A stretch of 64,000 nt of DNA, taken from contig JADJAD010000013.1 in the NCBI GenBank assembly GCA_016704465.1, forward strand, positions 1 to 64,000. Direction: 5' to 3'. Both the position numbers and the translations under genes were made by a program. This DNA is from Gemmatimonadota bacterium (lineage in GTDB: Bacteria; Gemmatimonadota; Gemmatimonadetes; Gemmatimonadales; Gemmatimonadaceae). Below are positions 1-8,433 of this stretch, piece after piece. The stretch's first letter is position 1. Each line of letters opens with the position of its first letter. The notes beneath the pieces were generated by a model, which searched no databases, had not been told where the DNA came from, and was given only the letters and a program-made list of their open reading frames with translations.

Positions 1-159
1 GCCATCTCGGCGGGGATTCACGGCAACGTGATCCGGGTCCTCAGCCCGCTGGTGATCACCGACGAGGAGCTGGACCGGGGCCTGACGGTCCTCGAGCAGG
101 AAGTACTCGCCGCGTGGAGTCGAGTCGAAGCGACGCACGCCGTCCTGACGCATACCTGA
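1..159 (+). CDS. 4-aminobutyrate aminotransferase-like class-III aminotransferase, C-terminal fragment
   Basis: The window opens inside this gene; only the last 52 codons are visible, ending in TGA. The visible peptide has the C-terminal pattern of class-III PLP aminotransferases of the GABA/ornithine branch: a GNVIRVLSPL strand followed by ITDEELDRGL, a helix seen at the end of GabT-type enzymes. In that family the enzyme moves the amino group of 4-aminobutyrate (or a related omega-amine) to 2-oxoglutarate and makes succinate semialdehyde. The next gene starts 14 bases downstream on the same strand, and a succinate-semialdehyde dehydrogenase closes the operon, which supports a GABA role. The PLP lysine lies outside the window, so substrate assignment is an inference. 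Confidence 0.72.
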   Translation, partial: AISAGIHGNVIRVLSPLVITDEELDRGLTVLEQEVLAAWSRVEATHAVLTHT

Positions 160-173
160 ACCCTGCGCACTGC

Positions 174-1346
174 ATGCAACCATTCGCGATCGCCGGGCTG
201 CAATTGCAGCTCTCGGGACATGGCAACAACCTTCCCCGAATGCACGAGCGGCTCGACTTCCTCATGGCGGTCTTTCCGTGGGTGCAGATGGTGGTGTTCA
301 GCGAACTGGCGGCCTGCGGCTGGTCGCCGGCACATGCGCAGGCCATGCCGGGGCCGGCGGAGCAGGAGTTCCAGTGGATGGCCGTCCGCCACAAGGTGTG
401 GCTGGTCTCCGGTTCGCACTTCGAGCTCGCCGAGGGGGGCAAGGTCTACAACACGGCGTCGGTGATCGACCCGGAAGGCGTCGTGGTGGCTCGGCATCGC
501 AAGTTGTTCCCGTTCCTCCCGTACGAACAGGGGGTGAGCGCCGGCTCGAACTTCGTGGTCTTCGACATTCCCGATGTTGGGCGCTTTGGCGTCTCGATCT
601 GCTATGACATGTGGTTCCCGGAGACGTCGCGGCAGCTCGCTGCCATGGGGGCCGAGGTCATCATCCACCCGACGCTCACCAGCACGATCGATCGCGACGT
701 GGAGTTGTCGATCGCCCGTGCCACCGCGGCGACCAACCAGTGTTTCATGGTCGACATCAATGGGGTCGGCGACGTCGGCAACGGGCGGTCGGTGGTGATC
801 GGCCCGGCAGGCGACGTCATCTACCAGGCCGGAACCTCCGAGGAGCTCATCCCGATCGAGGTCGACCTCGCCCGCGTGCGCCGGAGCCGTGAAGTGGGGC
901 TTCGCGGATTGGGACAACCGCTCAAGAGCTTCCGCGACAGTACCGTGCGCTTCCCCGTGTACGCCGGTGAGACGCGCGAGTATCTCGAGACGTTAGGGCC
1001 GTTGGCGCGAGCCGAACGGGGGACGCGGGCCGGGATCCGAGGGGTCGTCCCCACCCCGGAACATGCGACCATCCCGGTACCGGGGATGATCGACAGCACG
1101 GGCCACGCGCTCGTGCCCACGCTCCCAGCGCCGGTGCCGGTGCCGGTGCCGGTGCCCGCGCACGCGGTGCCGGTGCCCTCACACCCTGCAGCGGTGTTGC
1201 CGGCCGTACCGCACGCGAGCCTTGAGGCTCCGCCATCCGTGGCCCCGCTCGCTGCCCCACCCGGCCAGTTCGCACCGTCCATTCTTCCGGATTTTCCGGC
1301 GCATGCTGCCAGCCAGGGCGCGGAGGTTCAGTCCGGCGACCTTTGA
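174..1346 (+). CDS. Carbon-nitrogen hydrolase (nitrilase superfamily amidase)
   Basis: 390 residues from ATG 174; the frame also runs back to 114 but that would overlap the aminotransferase. The nitrilase catalytic triad is visible: Glu44 in FSELAACGW, Lys110 in RHRKLFPF and Cys143 in SICYDMWFPE. Such enzymes hydrolyse small amides, for example N-carbamoylputrescine or omega-amides. Its place between a GABA-aminotransferase-like gene and an amino-acid decarboxylase makes an amine-derived amide the likely substrate (inference). The core domain ends near residue 275; the last ~115 residues are a low-complexity Pro/Val/Ala tail, including a run of PV dipeptides from a GCCGGT hexanucleotide repeat around 1131-1155. 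No signal peptide is seen, so it should be cytoplasmic. Confidence 0.85.
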   Translation: MQPFAIAGLQLQLSGHGNNLPRMHERLDFLMAVFPWVQMVVFSELAACGWSPAHAQAMPGPAEQEFQWMAVRHKVWLVSGSHFELAEGGKVYNTASVIDPEGVVVARHRKLFPFLPYEQGVSAGSNFVVFDIPDVGRFGVSICYDMWFPETSRQLAAMGAEVIIHPTLTSTIDRDVELSIARATAATNQCFMVDINGVGDVGNGRSVVIGPAGDVIYQAGTSEELIPIEVDLARVRRSREVGLRGLGQPLKSFRDSTVRFPVYAGETREYLETLGPLARAERGTRAGIRGVVPTPEHATIPVPGMIDSTGHALVPTLPAPVPVPVPVPAHAVPVPSHPAAVLPAVPHASLEAPPSVAPLAAPPGQFAPSILPDFPAHAASQGAEVQSGDL

Positions 1347-1363
1347 CATCATACGGAGGCACG

Positions 1364-1885
1364 ATGAGTCCAGCACCATCGTCGCAACAGGCGCACGACA
1401 ACAGCGAGCCCCTCTACAACTTGCGGCGCACGCGAACAGACAATTGGAATCGCCTGCGTGACGTGGCGCGACGACTGCATCGTGGCGTCGCCACGCAGGA
1501 CGAGGCGGATCGACTCGACGCGAGGTGCGGTACCGCACTGGCTGCACTTGCACCACTCGAGCCGTACGCCGCCTTCCCCGGCCATCGGGCGTTTGCCAGA
1601 CTGCAGGACTTCCACCAGCAGAAGGCGTGGGATGTGCTTTCGCGCCAGACGATCCGGCTCAACCGTCTCCTGACGACGGGCGCGTTCCGCCGCCTCGACC
1701 TGCTCGAACTCAAGATCTCCGGCTACTCGGACCTGCTGGATCTCGACGAGTTTACCGAGGACGTATCGCCGGCTCGGACAGGAGAAGCGGCCGTACTTCG
1801 TCACGCTGGTCGTCGACGAACTCACCGCGGCGCAGGAGCTCGAGCTGCAGAATCAGCTGCGCCGCCATCGCCGCTCCGACGATGA
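1364..1885 (+). CDS. Orn/Lys/Arg-type PLP decarboxylase, N-terminal part (frameshifted)
   Basis: The start is ATG 1364 with a good ribosome site (GGAGG, 1355-1359), 17 bases after the amidase stop. The meaningful sequence runs to about codon 130 (ending near DLDEF) and then reads into unrelated Arg/Ala-rich sequence up to the stop at 1885. The reading continues in the frame at +1 (from about 1755-1764, with LGQEKRPYF...), so this is the N-terminal segment of the decarboxylase annotated next. The segment is helical and Arg-rich and has no PLP motif of its own. Joined, the two parts give a protein of about 936 residues, larger than the usual 700-750 of this decarboxylase family. A one-base indel between about 1752 and 1764 would restore the gene. 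Confidence 0.7.
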   Translation: MSPAPSSQQAHDNSEPLYNLRRTRTDNWNRLRDVARRLHRGVATQDEADRLDARCGTALAALAPLEPYAAFPGHRAFARLQDFHQQKAWDVLSRQTIRLNRLLTTGAFRRLDLLELKISGYSDLLDLDEFTEDVSPARTGEAAVLRHAGRRRTHRGAGARAAESAAPPSPLRR

Positions 1886-1889
1886 GTTC

Positions 1890-4175
1890 GTGTATGAGAC
1901 GATCGTGGCCCGCACCTTCGAGGATGCCGTGATGGCGGTGCTCGCCAACCCGGCGATCCAGGCCGTGGTGGCGCGCTACTCGTTCCCGTTCTCCAATCCG
2001 CAGGCTGGCAGGGCGGTGTCGGAGCTCTGCCGGGTGTACGGATATCGCCTGGACGAGATCGCGGCGATGATGCCAGGCGATCGCACGCTCGCGTTAGGGC
2101 GCGTGCTGCGCGCGTTGCGCCCCGAACTGGACCTGTTCCTCGTGTCGGATGCCCCGGTGGAGGACGTGGTCGGCGCCAGGAGCCGGCAGTACCGCCGCGT
2201 CTTCTACCACGCCGAGGACTACCAGGACTTGCACCTGAGCATCCTGAAGGGGGTGCACGAGCGCTATGACACGCCGTTCTTCACGGCGCTGCGCAAGTAC
2301 AGCCTCAAGCCGACCGGGGTGTTCCATGCCCTGCCGATCTCGCGCGGCAAGTCGGTGAACCGCTCGGTGTGGGTGCAGGACCTGGTCGAGTTCTATGGCG
2401 CGCGTGCCCTGCAGGCCGAGACGTCGGCAACGAGTGGCGGGCTCGACTCGCTGTTGCAACCGGTGGGCCCGATCAAGCGCGCGCAGGAGTTGGCCGCCCG
2501 CGCCTTCGGGGCGCGGCGCACGTACTTCGTCACCAACGGCACGTCGACGGCCAACAAGATCGTGATGCAGGCGCTGATGCAGCCGGGCGACATCGTCCTG
2601 CTGTCGCACGACTGTCACAAGTCACATCCCTACGCGGTGATCCTCGCCGGGGCGTACCCGGTGTACCTGAGTGCCTATCCGCTCTCGCAGTACTCGATGT
2701 ACGGGGCGGTGCCCCTGCGCGAGATCAAGCAGCAGCTGCTGCGCCTCAAGGCGGCGGGCAAGCTGCACAAGGTCAAGTTGCTGCTGCTGACCAGCATCAC
2801 GTTCGACGGACTCACGTACGACCCGATGCGCGTCATGGAAGAGGTGCTCGCCATCAAGCCGGACATGGTCTTCCTGTGGGATGAGGCCTGGTTCGCGTAC
2901 GGCCGCTTCGTCCCGACGCTGCGCCTGCGCACGGCGATGGACGCCGCGCGCCGCCTCAAGGAGCGGCTCGACTCGCCGGCGTACCGGGCAGAGTATGCGG
3001 CCTGGCGGCAGGAGTTCGACGCCGCCGGGGGATTGGACGAGGCGGCGCTGGACTCCCGCCTGCGCCCCGACCCGGACACGGCACAGGTCCGCGTCTACGC
3101 CACGCAATCGACGCACAAGACGCTGACCTCGCTGCGCCAGGGCTCGATGATCCACGTGGCCGACCAGGAATTCGAGCACCGGGTGCGCACCGGATTCGAC
3201 GAGGCGTACCTCACCCACACGTCGACGTCACCGAACTACCAGATCCTGGCATCGCTCGACGCCGGACGCCGCCAGGTGGAGCTCGAGGGATACGAGATCG
3301 TGCGCCGCAGCCTGCAGCTGGCGATGACGCTGCGCGAACGCATTCGCGCGGACCCCGCACTCACCCGGTACTTTCGCATCCTCGGCCCGCGCGAAATGAT
3401 CCCGGACCTGTACCGACCGTCGGGACTCGACGCGTACTTCAAGCCGGAGACCGGGTGGCAGAACCTGGAGCCCGCGTGGGCCGGTGACGACTTCGTGCTG
3501 GACCCGACGCGCGTGACCGTCCACGTGGGGCGGACCGGACTGGATGGCGACCAGTTCAAGCAGCTGCTCATGAACACGTACGACATCCAGATCAACAAGA
3601 CGTCGCGCAATACGGTCCTGTTCATGGTGCATATCGGCATGTCGCGCGGCGCCATCGCACACCTCGTCTCGGTGCTGAGCACGATCGCCGAGGAGTTGGA
3701 CGACCGACTGCAGCACGCGGGGAACGCCGAGCGCAGCGTGCACGACGCCAGGGTGCGCGGACTCATCGAGGAACTCCCGCCGCTCCCCGACTTCAGTCGC
3801 TTTCATCCGGCGTTCCTGCAAACGGCCGACAGCACGACCCCCGAAGGCGACATGCGGACGGCGTTCTACCTGGCGTACGACGACGCGGCGTGCGAGTTCG
3901 TGACGCTCGACCGTGCGCTGTCGCGGTCCGTCGCCGCCGGGCGTACGGTGGTGTGCGCACGCTTCGTCACGCCCTATCCGCCCGGCTTTCCGGTGCTCGT
4001 CCCCGGACAGGTCGTCACGTCCGAGATACTCGACTATCTCCTCGCGCTCGACGTGAAGGAGATCCATGGATACGAACCCGACTACGGGCTCCGCGTCTTC
4101 ACGAACGCCGCGCTCGACGCGCAGCTGGCCGCAAAGACCGCTGGAACCCTTCATTTGACGGAGGTAGTGGCATGA
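1890..4175 (+). CDS. Orn/Lys/Arg-type PLP-dependent decarboxylase, catalytic part
   Basis: This frame carries the large PLP domain and C-terminal domain of basic amino-acid decarboxylases. The open frame extends upstream of GTG 1890 to about 1755, where it should join the N-terminal part. Visible motifs: FVTNGTSTANK, the DCHKSHPYA loop, DEAWFAYG (Asp that contacts the PLP ring nitrogen) and QSTHKTLTSLRQGSM, whose Lys codon at 3117-3119 is the Schiff-base lysine. Family members decarboxylate arginine, ornithine or lysine to agmatine, putrescine or cadaverine; the exact substrate cannot be read from the sequence. The stop overlaps the next start by ATGA (4172-4175), so the two are probably translationally coupled. 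It would supply the amine for the downstream enzymes (inference). Confidence 0.85.
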   Translation: MYETIVARTFEDAVMAVLANPAIQAVVARYSFPFSNPQAGRAVSELCRVYGYRLDEIAAMMPGDRTLALGRVLRALRPELDLFLVSDAPVEDVVGARSRQYRRVFYHAEDYQDLHLSILKGVHERYDTPFFTALRKYSLKPTGVFHALPISRGKSVNRSVWVQDLVEFYGARALQAETSATSGGLDSLLQPVGPIKRAQELAARAFGARRTYFVTNGTSTANKIVMQALMQPGDIVLLSHDCHKSHPYAVILAGAYPVYLSAYPLSQYSMYGAVPLREIKQQLLRLKAAGKLHKVKLLLLTSITFDGLTYDPMRVMEEVLAIKPDMVFLWDEAWFAYGRFVPTLRLRTAMDAARRLKERLDSPAYRAEYAAWRQEFDAAGGLDEAALDSRLRPDPDTAQVRVYATQSTHKTLTSLRQGSMIHVADQEFEHRVRTGFDEAYLTHTSTSPNYQILASLDAGRRQVELEGYEIVRRSLQLAMTLRERIRADPALTRYFRILGPREMIPDLYRPSGLDAYFKPETGWQNLEPAWAGDDFVLDPTRVTVHVGRTGLDGDQFKQLLMNTYDIQINKTSRNTVLFMVHIGMSRGAIAHLVSVLSTIAEELDDRLQHAGNAERSVHDARVRGLIEELPPLPDFSRFHPAFLQTADSTTPEGDMRTAFYLAYDDAACEFVTLDRALSRSVAAGRTVVCARFVTPYPPGFPVLVPGQVVTSEILDYLLALDVKEIHGYEPDYGLRVFTNAALDAQLAAKTAGTLHLTEVVA

Positions 4176-5788
4176 CCAAGCACGTCGCAGCAGGAAGCAC
4201 GAAGGGTGCCGGGAGGCACTCGGCGCTCAAGAATGGAACGCCCTACCCGGCGCTGAAGAACGGGGCACGGACGCCAGCGCCGAAGCACGGCGTGCCACAA
4301 CCGCTCCCGAAGTCGGCAAAGCCTCGCCGTCGAACGAAGCTGTCGGGCATATCAGACATCCGCCGGAACTTCCACCGGAACGAGGACCCGGTCTACTTCA
4401 TCAGCGCCACGCCCTTCAACCTGCTGGGCCTCGACGAGTGGGTACGGAACTTCCACTTCATCAACTACATCGACTGCTTCGACGGCCAGCATCCACACGT
4501 GTTCGTGCCAACCGAAGCCCCGCATCGCCCCTTCACGTCGATTGAGGACATCAACAACTACCTGCTCGGCCACAAGGACGTGGTGGACTACATTAGGGCG
4601 CGTGGCCCTGGTGGAAAGGCCGTCTTTCTCTTCTTCGACGAGGAGACCGAGGCGCTCTGCAAGGAACTCGGGCTCGAGGTCTGCTTTCCCTCCGCCGAGC
4701 TGCGCCGGGCGGTCGACAACAAGGTCGAGGCCACGCGCATCGCCGACCGTGCCGGCGTGAAGTCGGTGCCGCACGTGCTGGCCAAGGTTGGGTCCTGGAC
4801 GGAGCTGCTGAAGGTGGCCAAGCCCCTCGGCACTGACCTCGTGGTGCAGACCGCATTTGGCGACTCCGGACACACGACGTTCTTCATCGCCTCCGAAGCC
4901 GACTACGACAAGCACGCCGAGGAGATCGCCGCTGAGGACGAGGTGAAGGTGATGAAGCGCGTCAATGTGCGCGGCTCGGCGCTGGAGGCCTGCGTCACTC
5001 GGCACGGGACCATCGTCGGCCCGCTCATGACCGAGCTGATCGGATTCAAGCGACTCACCCCGTACCGCGGCGGATGGTGCGGGAACGAGGTGAACGCCGA
5101 GGCGTTCCCGCGCACGGTGCGCGATCGGGCCAGGAAAGCCACCGTGGCGTTCGGCGAGGAGCTGCGATCGATGGGCTATCGCGGCTACTTCGAGCTCGAC
5201 TTCCTGCACGACCAGGACACGAACGACCTGTATCTTGGCGAGGTGAACCCGCGCATCACCGGTGCCAGCGCGATGACGAACCTTGCCGCCTTCGCCCATG
5301 CCGACGCCCCGCTGTTCCTCTTTCACCTGCTGGAGTATTCGGACGTCAAGTTCGACCTCGACGTCGCCGAGCTCAATGCCCGCTGGGCCGACCCGGCCAA
5401 CATCGACCCGTGGGGACAGCTGGTGATGAAGCACACCGCCGACACCACCGGCGTCGTGACGTCCGCACCCCCGTCCGGCGTCTGGCGCCTCGACGCGGAC
5501 GGACAGGCCCAGTTCCTGCGCGTCCAGACGCATCGTCGAACGGTCGACACGGAGAACGAGGCGTTCTTCCTGCGCATCACCAACGTCGGCGACTACCTGT
5601 ACGAAGGTGCCGATCTCGGCATCCTGATCACGCCGGGGCGACTCATGACCGAGGAACATCAACTCAACGAGCGCGCACGCCGATGGATCGAGGCGATCCA
5701 CGCGCAGTACGTGAGCGTGCCGGTGTCGGCCAGCGATGCCGCCGTGGTCGCCAGCGTAGCCGACGTTGGCAATTTCAAGATTCTCTAG
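4172..5788 (+). CDS. ATP-grasp ligase (biotin-carboxylase-like fold)
   Basis: 538 residues from ATG 4172, preceded by GGAGGT at 4160-4165. Residues 10-50 are a basic low-complexity leader with repeated ALKNG/APKHG pieces, then a pre-ATP-grasp domain and the ATP-grasp core. Diagnostic pieces are DNKVEATRIADRAGV, the VQTAFGDSGHTTFF phosphate-binding loop and LGEVNPRITGAS, which holds the Glu-x-Asn Mg-binding pair. ATP-grasp enzymes activate a carboxylate as acyl phosphate and join it to an amine or thiol. No biotin carrier domain or partner is nearby, so a carboxylase role is unlikely. In this operon a carboxylate-amine ligase acting on the decarboxylation product is the most economical idea (inference). 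It overlaps the next gene by 23 bases. Confidence 0.8.
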   Translation: MTKHVAAGSTKGAGRHSALKNGTPYPALKNGARTPAPKHGVPQPLPKSAKPRRRTKLSGISDIRRNFHRNEDPVYFISATPFNLLGLDEWVRNFHFINYIDCFDGQHPHVFVPTEAPHRPFTSIEDINNYLLGHKDVVDYIRARGPGGKAVFLFFDEETEALCKELGLEVCFPSAELRRAVDNKVEATRIADRAGVKSVPHVLAKVGSWTELLKVAKPLGTDLVVQTAFGDSGHTTFFIASEADYDKHAEEIAAEDEVKVMKRVNVRGSALEACVTRHGTIVGPLMTELIGFKRLTPYRGGWCGNEVNAEAFPRTVRDRARKATVAFGEELRSMGYRGYFELDFLHDQDTNDLYLGEVNPRITGASAMTNLAAFAHADAPLFLFHLLEYSDVKFDLDVAELNARWADPANIDPWGQLVMKHTADTTGVVTSAPPSGVWRLDADGQAQFLRVQTHRRTVDTENEAFFLRITNVGDYLYEGADLGILITPGRLMTEEHQLNERARRWIEAIHAQYVSVPVSASDAAVVASVADVGNFKIL

Positions 5789-6794
5789 CCTTCCCAGCGA
5801 GCGGACGCTGTACTCGGTCGAGGAGCCACTCCCTGGACCGAGATGGGCCGGGCTGTTTCGCCGGCTCGAGCCTGGCTACCGCGACTGGTTCCTGCGAGAG
5901 GGTGACGCCGCGCGACCGTCGTACATGGTCGCGTTGCGCGCCCTGCGCAAGCACATGCCGGAGCTGGTGCCGACGTACGAGCGACTCGTCGAACTCGCCG
6001 GCGGCACCGACAGCGTCGCGCGGTTGCTCGCACTCTGGTGCCCGACCCCGTATCTCACCGCCTGCTCGCAGGCCGTCTGGCGGCACGGTTCGCCGGTGCT
6101 CGTGCGCAATTACGACTACCACCCGATGCTGTGGGATGCCGTGCAGCTGGCGACCAACTGGACGGGGCGCCGCGTCATCGGCATGTCCGACTCGTTATGG
6201 GGCCTGCTCGACGGCATGAACGACGATGGCCTCGCCGTTTCGCTCGCCTTTGGCGGACGAAAGGTCGTCGGCACGGGATTCGGCATGCCCCTCATCCTGC
6301 GGTATGTGCTCGAGACCTGTTGCACGGTCGACGAGGGGGTCGCCGCCTTGCTGCGCATTCCTAGTCACATGTCGTACAACGTGACCCTGGTCGATGCGCA
6401 GGGCGCGTACCAGACAGTGTATGTCGCGCCCGATCGGCCGCCGTTCGTCGCCCATCGCGCCTTCGCCACCAACCACCAGCGCCACATCGATTGGGAGGCC
6501 TTTGCCGAAGCCACCGCCAGCGTCGATCGGGAGCAACACCTGATCGCGCGGCTCGACGATGCAACGGAGAGCGCGTCCCGCTTCGTTCAGCGTTTCCTTG
6601 AACCGCCGCTCTACCAATCGTCGTTCGCGCGCGGCTGGGGCACGCTGTACACCGCCGTGTATGAACCAGCATCGCGACGAACAGCCCTGCACTGGGCCGG
6701 GCTGTCGCTCCAGCAATCCATTGATTCCTTCCAGGAAGGAGCCGTAACGTTGTCGTTCGGCGCCTCACCCGGCGGGGAGCGGAGACACGCATGA
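5766..6794 (+). CDS. C45 family autoproteolytic acyltransferase/hydrolase (Ntn fold)
   Basis: 342 residues if started at TTG 5766, inside the end of the ligase gene; the first in-frame ATG (5925) would remove conserved N-terminal sequence, so TTG is preferred but uncertain. The protein resembles the acyl-CoA:6-aminopenicillanate acyltransferase family: a pro-segment, then Cys100 in YLTACSQAVW, which would become the N-terminal nucleophile after self-cleavage, followed by VLVRNYDYHP and the SDSLWGLLDGMNDDGLAVSLAFG segment typical of these Ntn enzymes. Family members make or cleave amide bonds between acyl groups and amines. Next to an ATP-grasp ligase, a role in removing an acyl or amino-acyl group from an amine is plausible (inference). 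The stop overlaps the next ATG by ATGA. Confidence 0.78.
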   Translation: MAISRFSSLPSERTLYSVEEPLPGPRWAGLFRRLEPGYRDWFLREGDAARPSYMVALRALRKHMPELVPTYERLVELAGGTDSVARLLALWCPTPYLTACSQAVWRHGSPVLVRNYDYHPMLWDAVQLATNWTGRRVIGMSDSLWGLLDGMNDDGLAVSLAFGGRKVVGTGFGMPLILRYVLETCCTVDEGVAALLRIPSHMSYNVTLVDAQGAYQTVYVAPDRPPFVAHRAFATNHQRHIDWEAFAEATASVDREQHLIARLDDATESASRFVQRFLEPPLYQSSFARGWGTLYTAVYEPASRRTALHWAGLSLQQSIDSFQEGAVTLSFGASPGGERRHA

Positions 6795-8158
6795 GCCATA
6801 CTGCCATCAATCCCACGACCGGCGAGACAATCGCCACACATGCCGACCTCGCATCGCCCGAGCTGCGCAGGGCTATCGCGGCCACGCAGCGGGCCTATCT
6901 GCGCTGGCAGCAGGTGCCCATGCAGGCGCGTGCCGACCTGATGCGAACCGCCGCCCGCCTGCTGCGTGAGCGCGCGGCATCATTCGCCGAACTCATGGCG
7001 CGAGAGATGGGGAAGCCGCTGGCCCAGGGACGCGGGGAAGCGGAAAAGTGCGCCTGGGTGTGTGAGTACTACGCCGACCACGCCGCGGCCTTTCTCGAGC
7101 CGGAACTGATCGCCACCGACGCCGCACGCAGCTACGTGACGTACCGTCCGCTCGGCATCGTCTTCGCCATCATGCCGTGGAACTTCCCGTTCTGGCAGGT
7201 CTTCAGGTTCGCGGCGCCGGCGCTCATGGGCGGCAATGCCGCCCTGCTCAAGCACGCCCCCAACGTGCCGGGATGTGCATTGGCGATCGAGCAGGTGTTC
7301 CGGGACGCAGGCTTCCCGGCAGACCTCTTTCGCACGCTGTTCATCTCGGTGCCGCAGTCGAAGCAGGTGATCCGCCACCGGCATGTTGCCGCCGTGACGC
7401 TCACCGGGAGTACCGGCGCTGGCAAGGCGGTGGCGAAGGAAGCGGGGGCACGCCTCAAGAAGTGCGTGCTCGAGCTGGGCGGAAGTGATCCGTACCTGAT
7501 CCTCGAGGACGCGGATCTCGACCTGGCGATCGAAGCCTGCGCCACGAGCCGCCTGTTGAATTCGGGACAGAGCTGCATCGCGGCGAAGCGCTTCCTAGTC
7601 GTCGAGCCGATTCGCGCCGAGTTCGAGCGACGGTTCGTCGCGCGCATGGGCCGTGCGGTCGTGGGCGACCCGTTCCGTGACGGGGTCGATGTCGGTCCGC
7701 AGGCGCGTGCCGACCTGCGCGACACCCTGCACGATCAGGTGCACCGTAGCGTGGCCGCGGGGGCGCGCCTGTTACTCGGCGGGACGTTGCCGGGCGGGCC
7801 CGGCTACTTCTATCCGGCCACCGTCCTGACCGACGTGGCGAAGGGGATGCCGGCGTACAACGAGGAGTTCTTCGGACCGGTCGCGTCGATCATCCCGGTC
7901 AAGGATGAGCGCGCAGCGATCAAGGTCGCCAACGACACGTCGTTCGGGTTGGGAGCGGCCGTGTTCACGCGCGACCTGGCGCGGGGCGAACGGATCGCCG
8001 CAAATGAGTTGCAGGCCGGGGCATGCTTCGTGAACGCCTTCGTGAAGTCCGATCCACGGCTCCCCTTTGGTGGCATCAAGGAGAGCGGGTTCGGTCGCGA
8101 GCTGTCGCGCCACGGCCTGCTCGAGTTCCAGAACGCCAAGACCGTCTACGTGCGCTAG
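6791..8158 (+). CDS. NAD(P)-dependent succinate-semialdehyde dehydrogenase
   Basis: 455 residues, the length of Sad/GabD-type enzymes. The aldehyde dehydrogenase landmarks are present: PWNFPFWQ, Glu228 in LELGGSDPYL, and catalytic Cys262 in NSGQSCIAAKRF, with the canonical spacing of 34 residues between the two. PFGGIKESGFGRE near the C-terminus is typical of the succinate-semialdehyde branch. The reaction is oxidation of succinate semialdehyde (or a close omega-semialdehyde) to the acid with NAD(P)+. ATG 6791 overlaps the upstream stop by four bases, so it belongs to the operon that starts with the GABA-aminotransferase-like gene. Together the two ends of the operon would send GABA to succinate. 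Confidence 0.9.
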   Translation: MSHTAINPTTGETIATHADLASPELRRAIAATQRAYLRWQQVPMQARADLMRTAARLLRERAASFAELMAREMGKPLAQGRGEAEKCAWVCEYYADHAAAFLEPELIATDAARSYVTYRPLGIVFAIMPWNFPFWQVFRFAAPALMGGNAALLKHAPNVPGCALAIEQVFRDAGFPADLFRTLFISVPQSKQVIRHRHVAAVTLTGSTGAGKAVAKEAGARLKKCVLELGGSDPYLILEDADLDLAIEACATSRLLNSGQSCIAAKRFLVVEPIRAEFERRFVARMGRAVVGDPFRDGVDVGPQARADLRDTLHDQVHRSVAAGARLLLGGTLPGGPGYFYPATVLTDVAKGMPAYNEEFFGPVASIIPVKDERAAIKVANDTSFGLGAAVFTRDLARGERIAANELQAGACFVNAFVKSDPRLPFGGIKESGFGRELSRHGLLEFQNAKTVYVR

Positions 8159-8433
8159 GCCGTCGACGTGCCGGTGCGCCCGTCTCCAGCCATGGTCGAC
8201 GCTCGAAGGCGGCGGACCTCGTCCTTCTGCGGACCGGGAACACCGACTCGACGCCGCTGCGTGAGCGATGCGGACTAGCCGCTCACCCAGCATCGCGGTA
8301 TGACAGGGCGTATCTGCTACGAGCCATCGCACGACACGGTCACGGACGCGCCTTGCGCCGGCCGGACTCCGTCGACGTCTCACGCGCTGGTCCCTGGAGT
8401 CCTCCTCTCCGCCCTCTCGCCCGAGCCCTCCGC

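Noticed and set aside
114..173. Longer N-terminus for the nitrilase starting at 114
   Set aside because: It overlaps the aminotransferase coding end and adds Arg/Ser-rich residues unlike the family; ATG 174 begins the first conserved strand.
4172..5788. Biotin carboxylase subunit
   Set aside because: No biotin carrier or carboxyltransferase gene is nearby and the protein carries an unrelated N-terminal leader and C-terminus.
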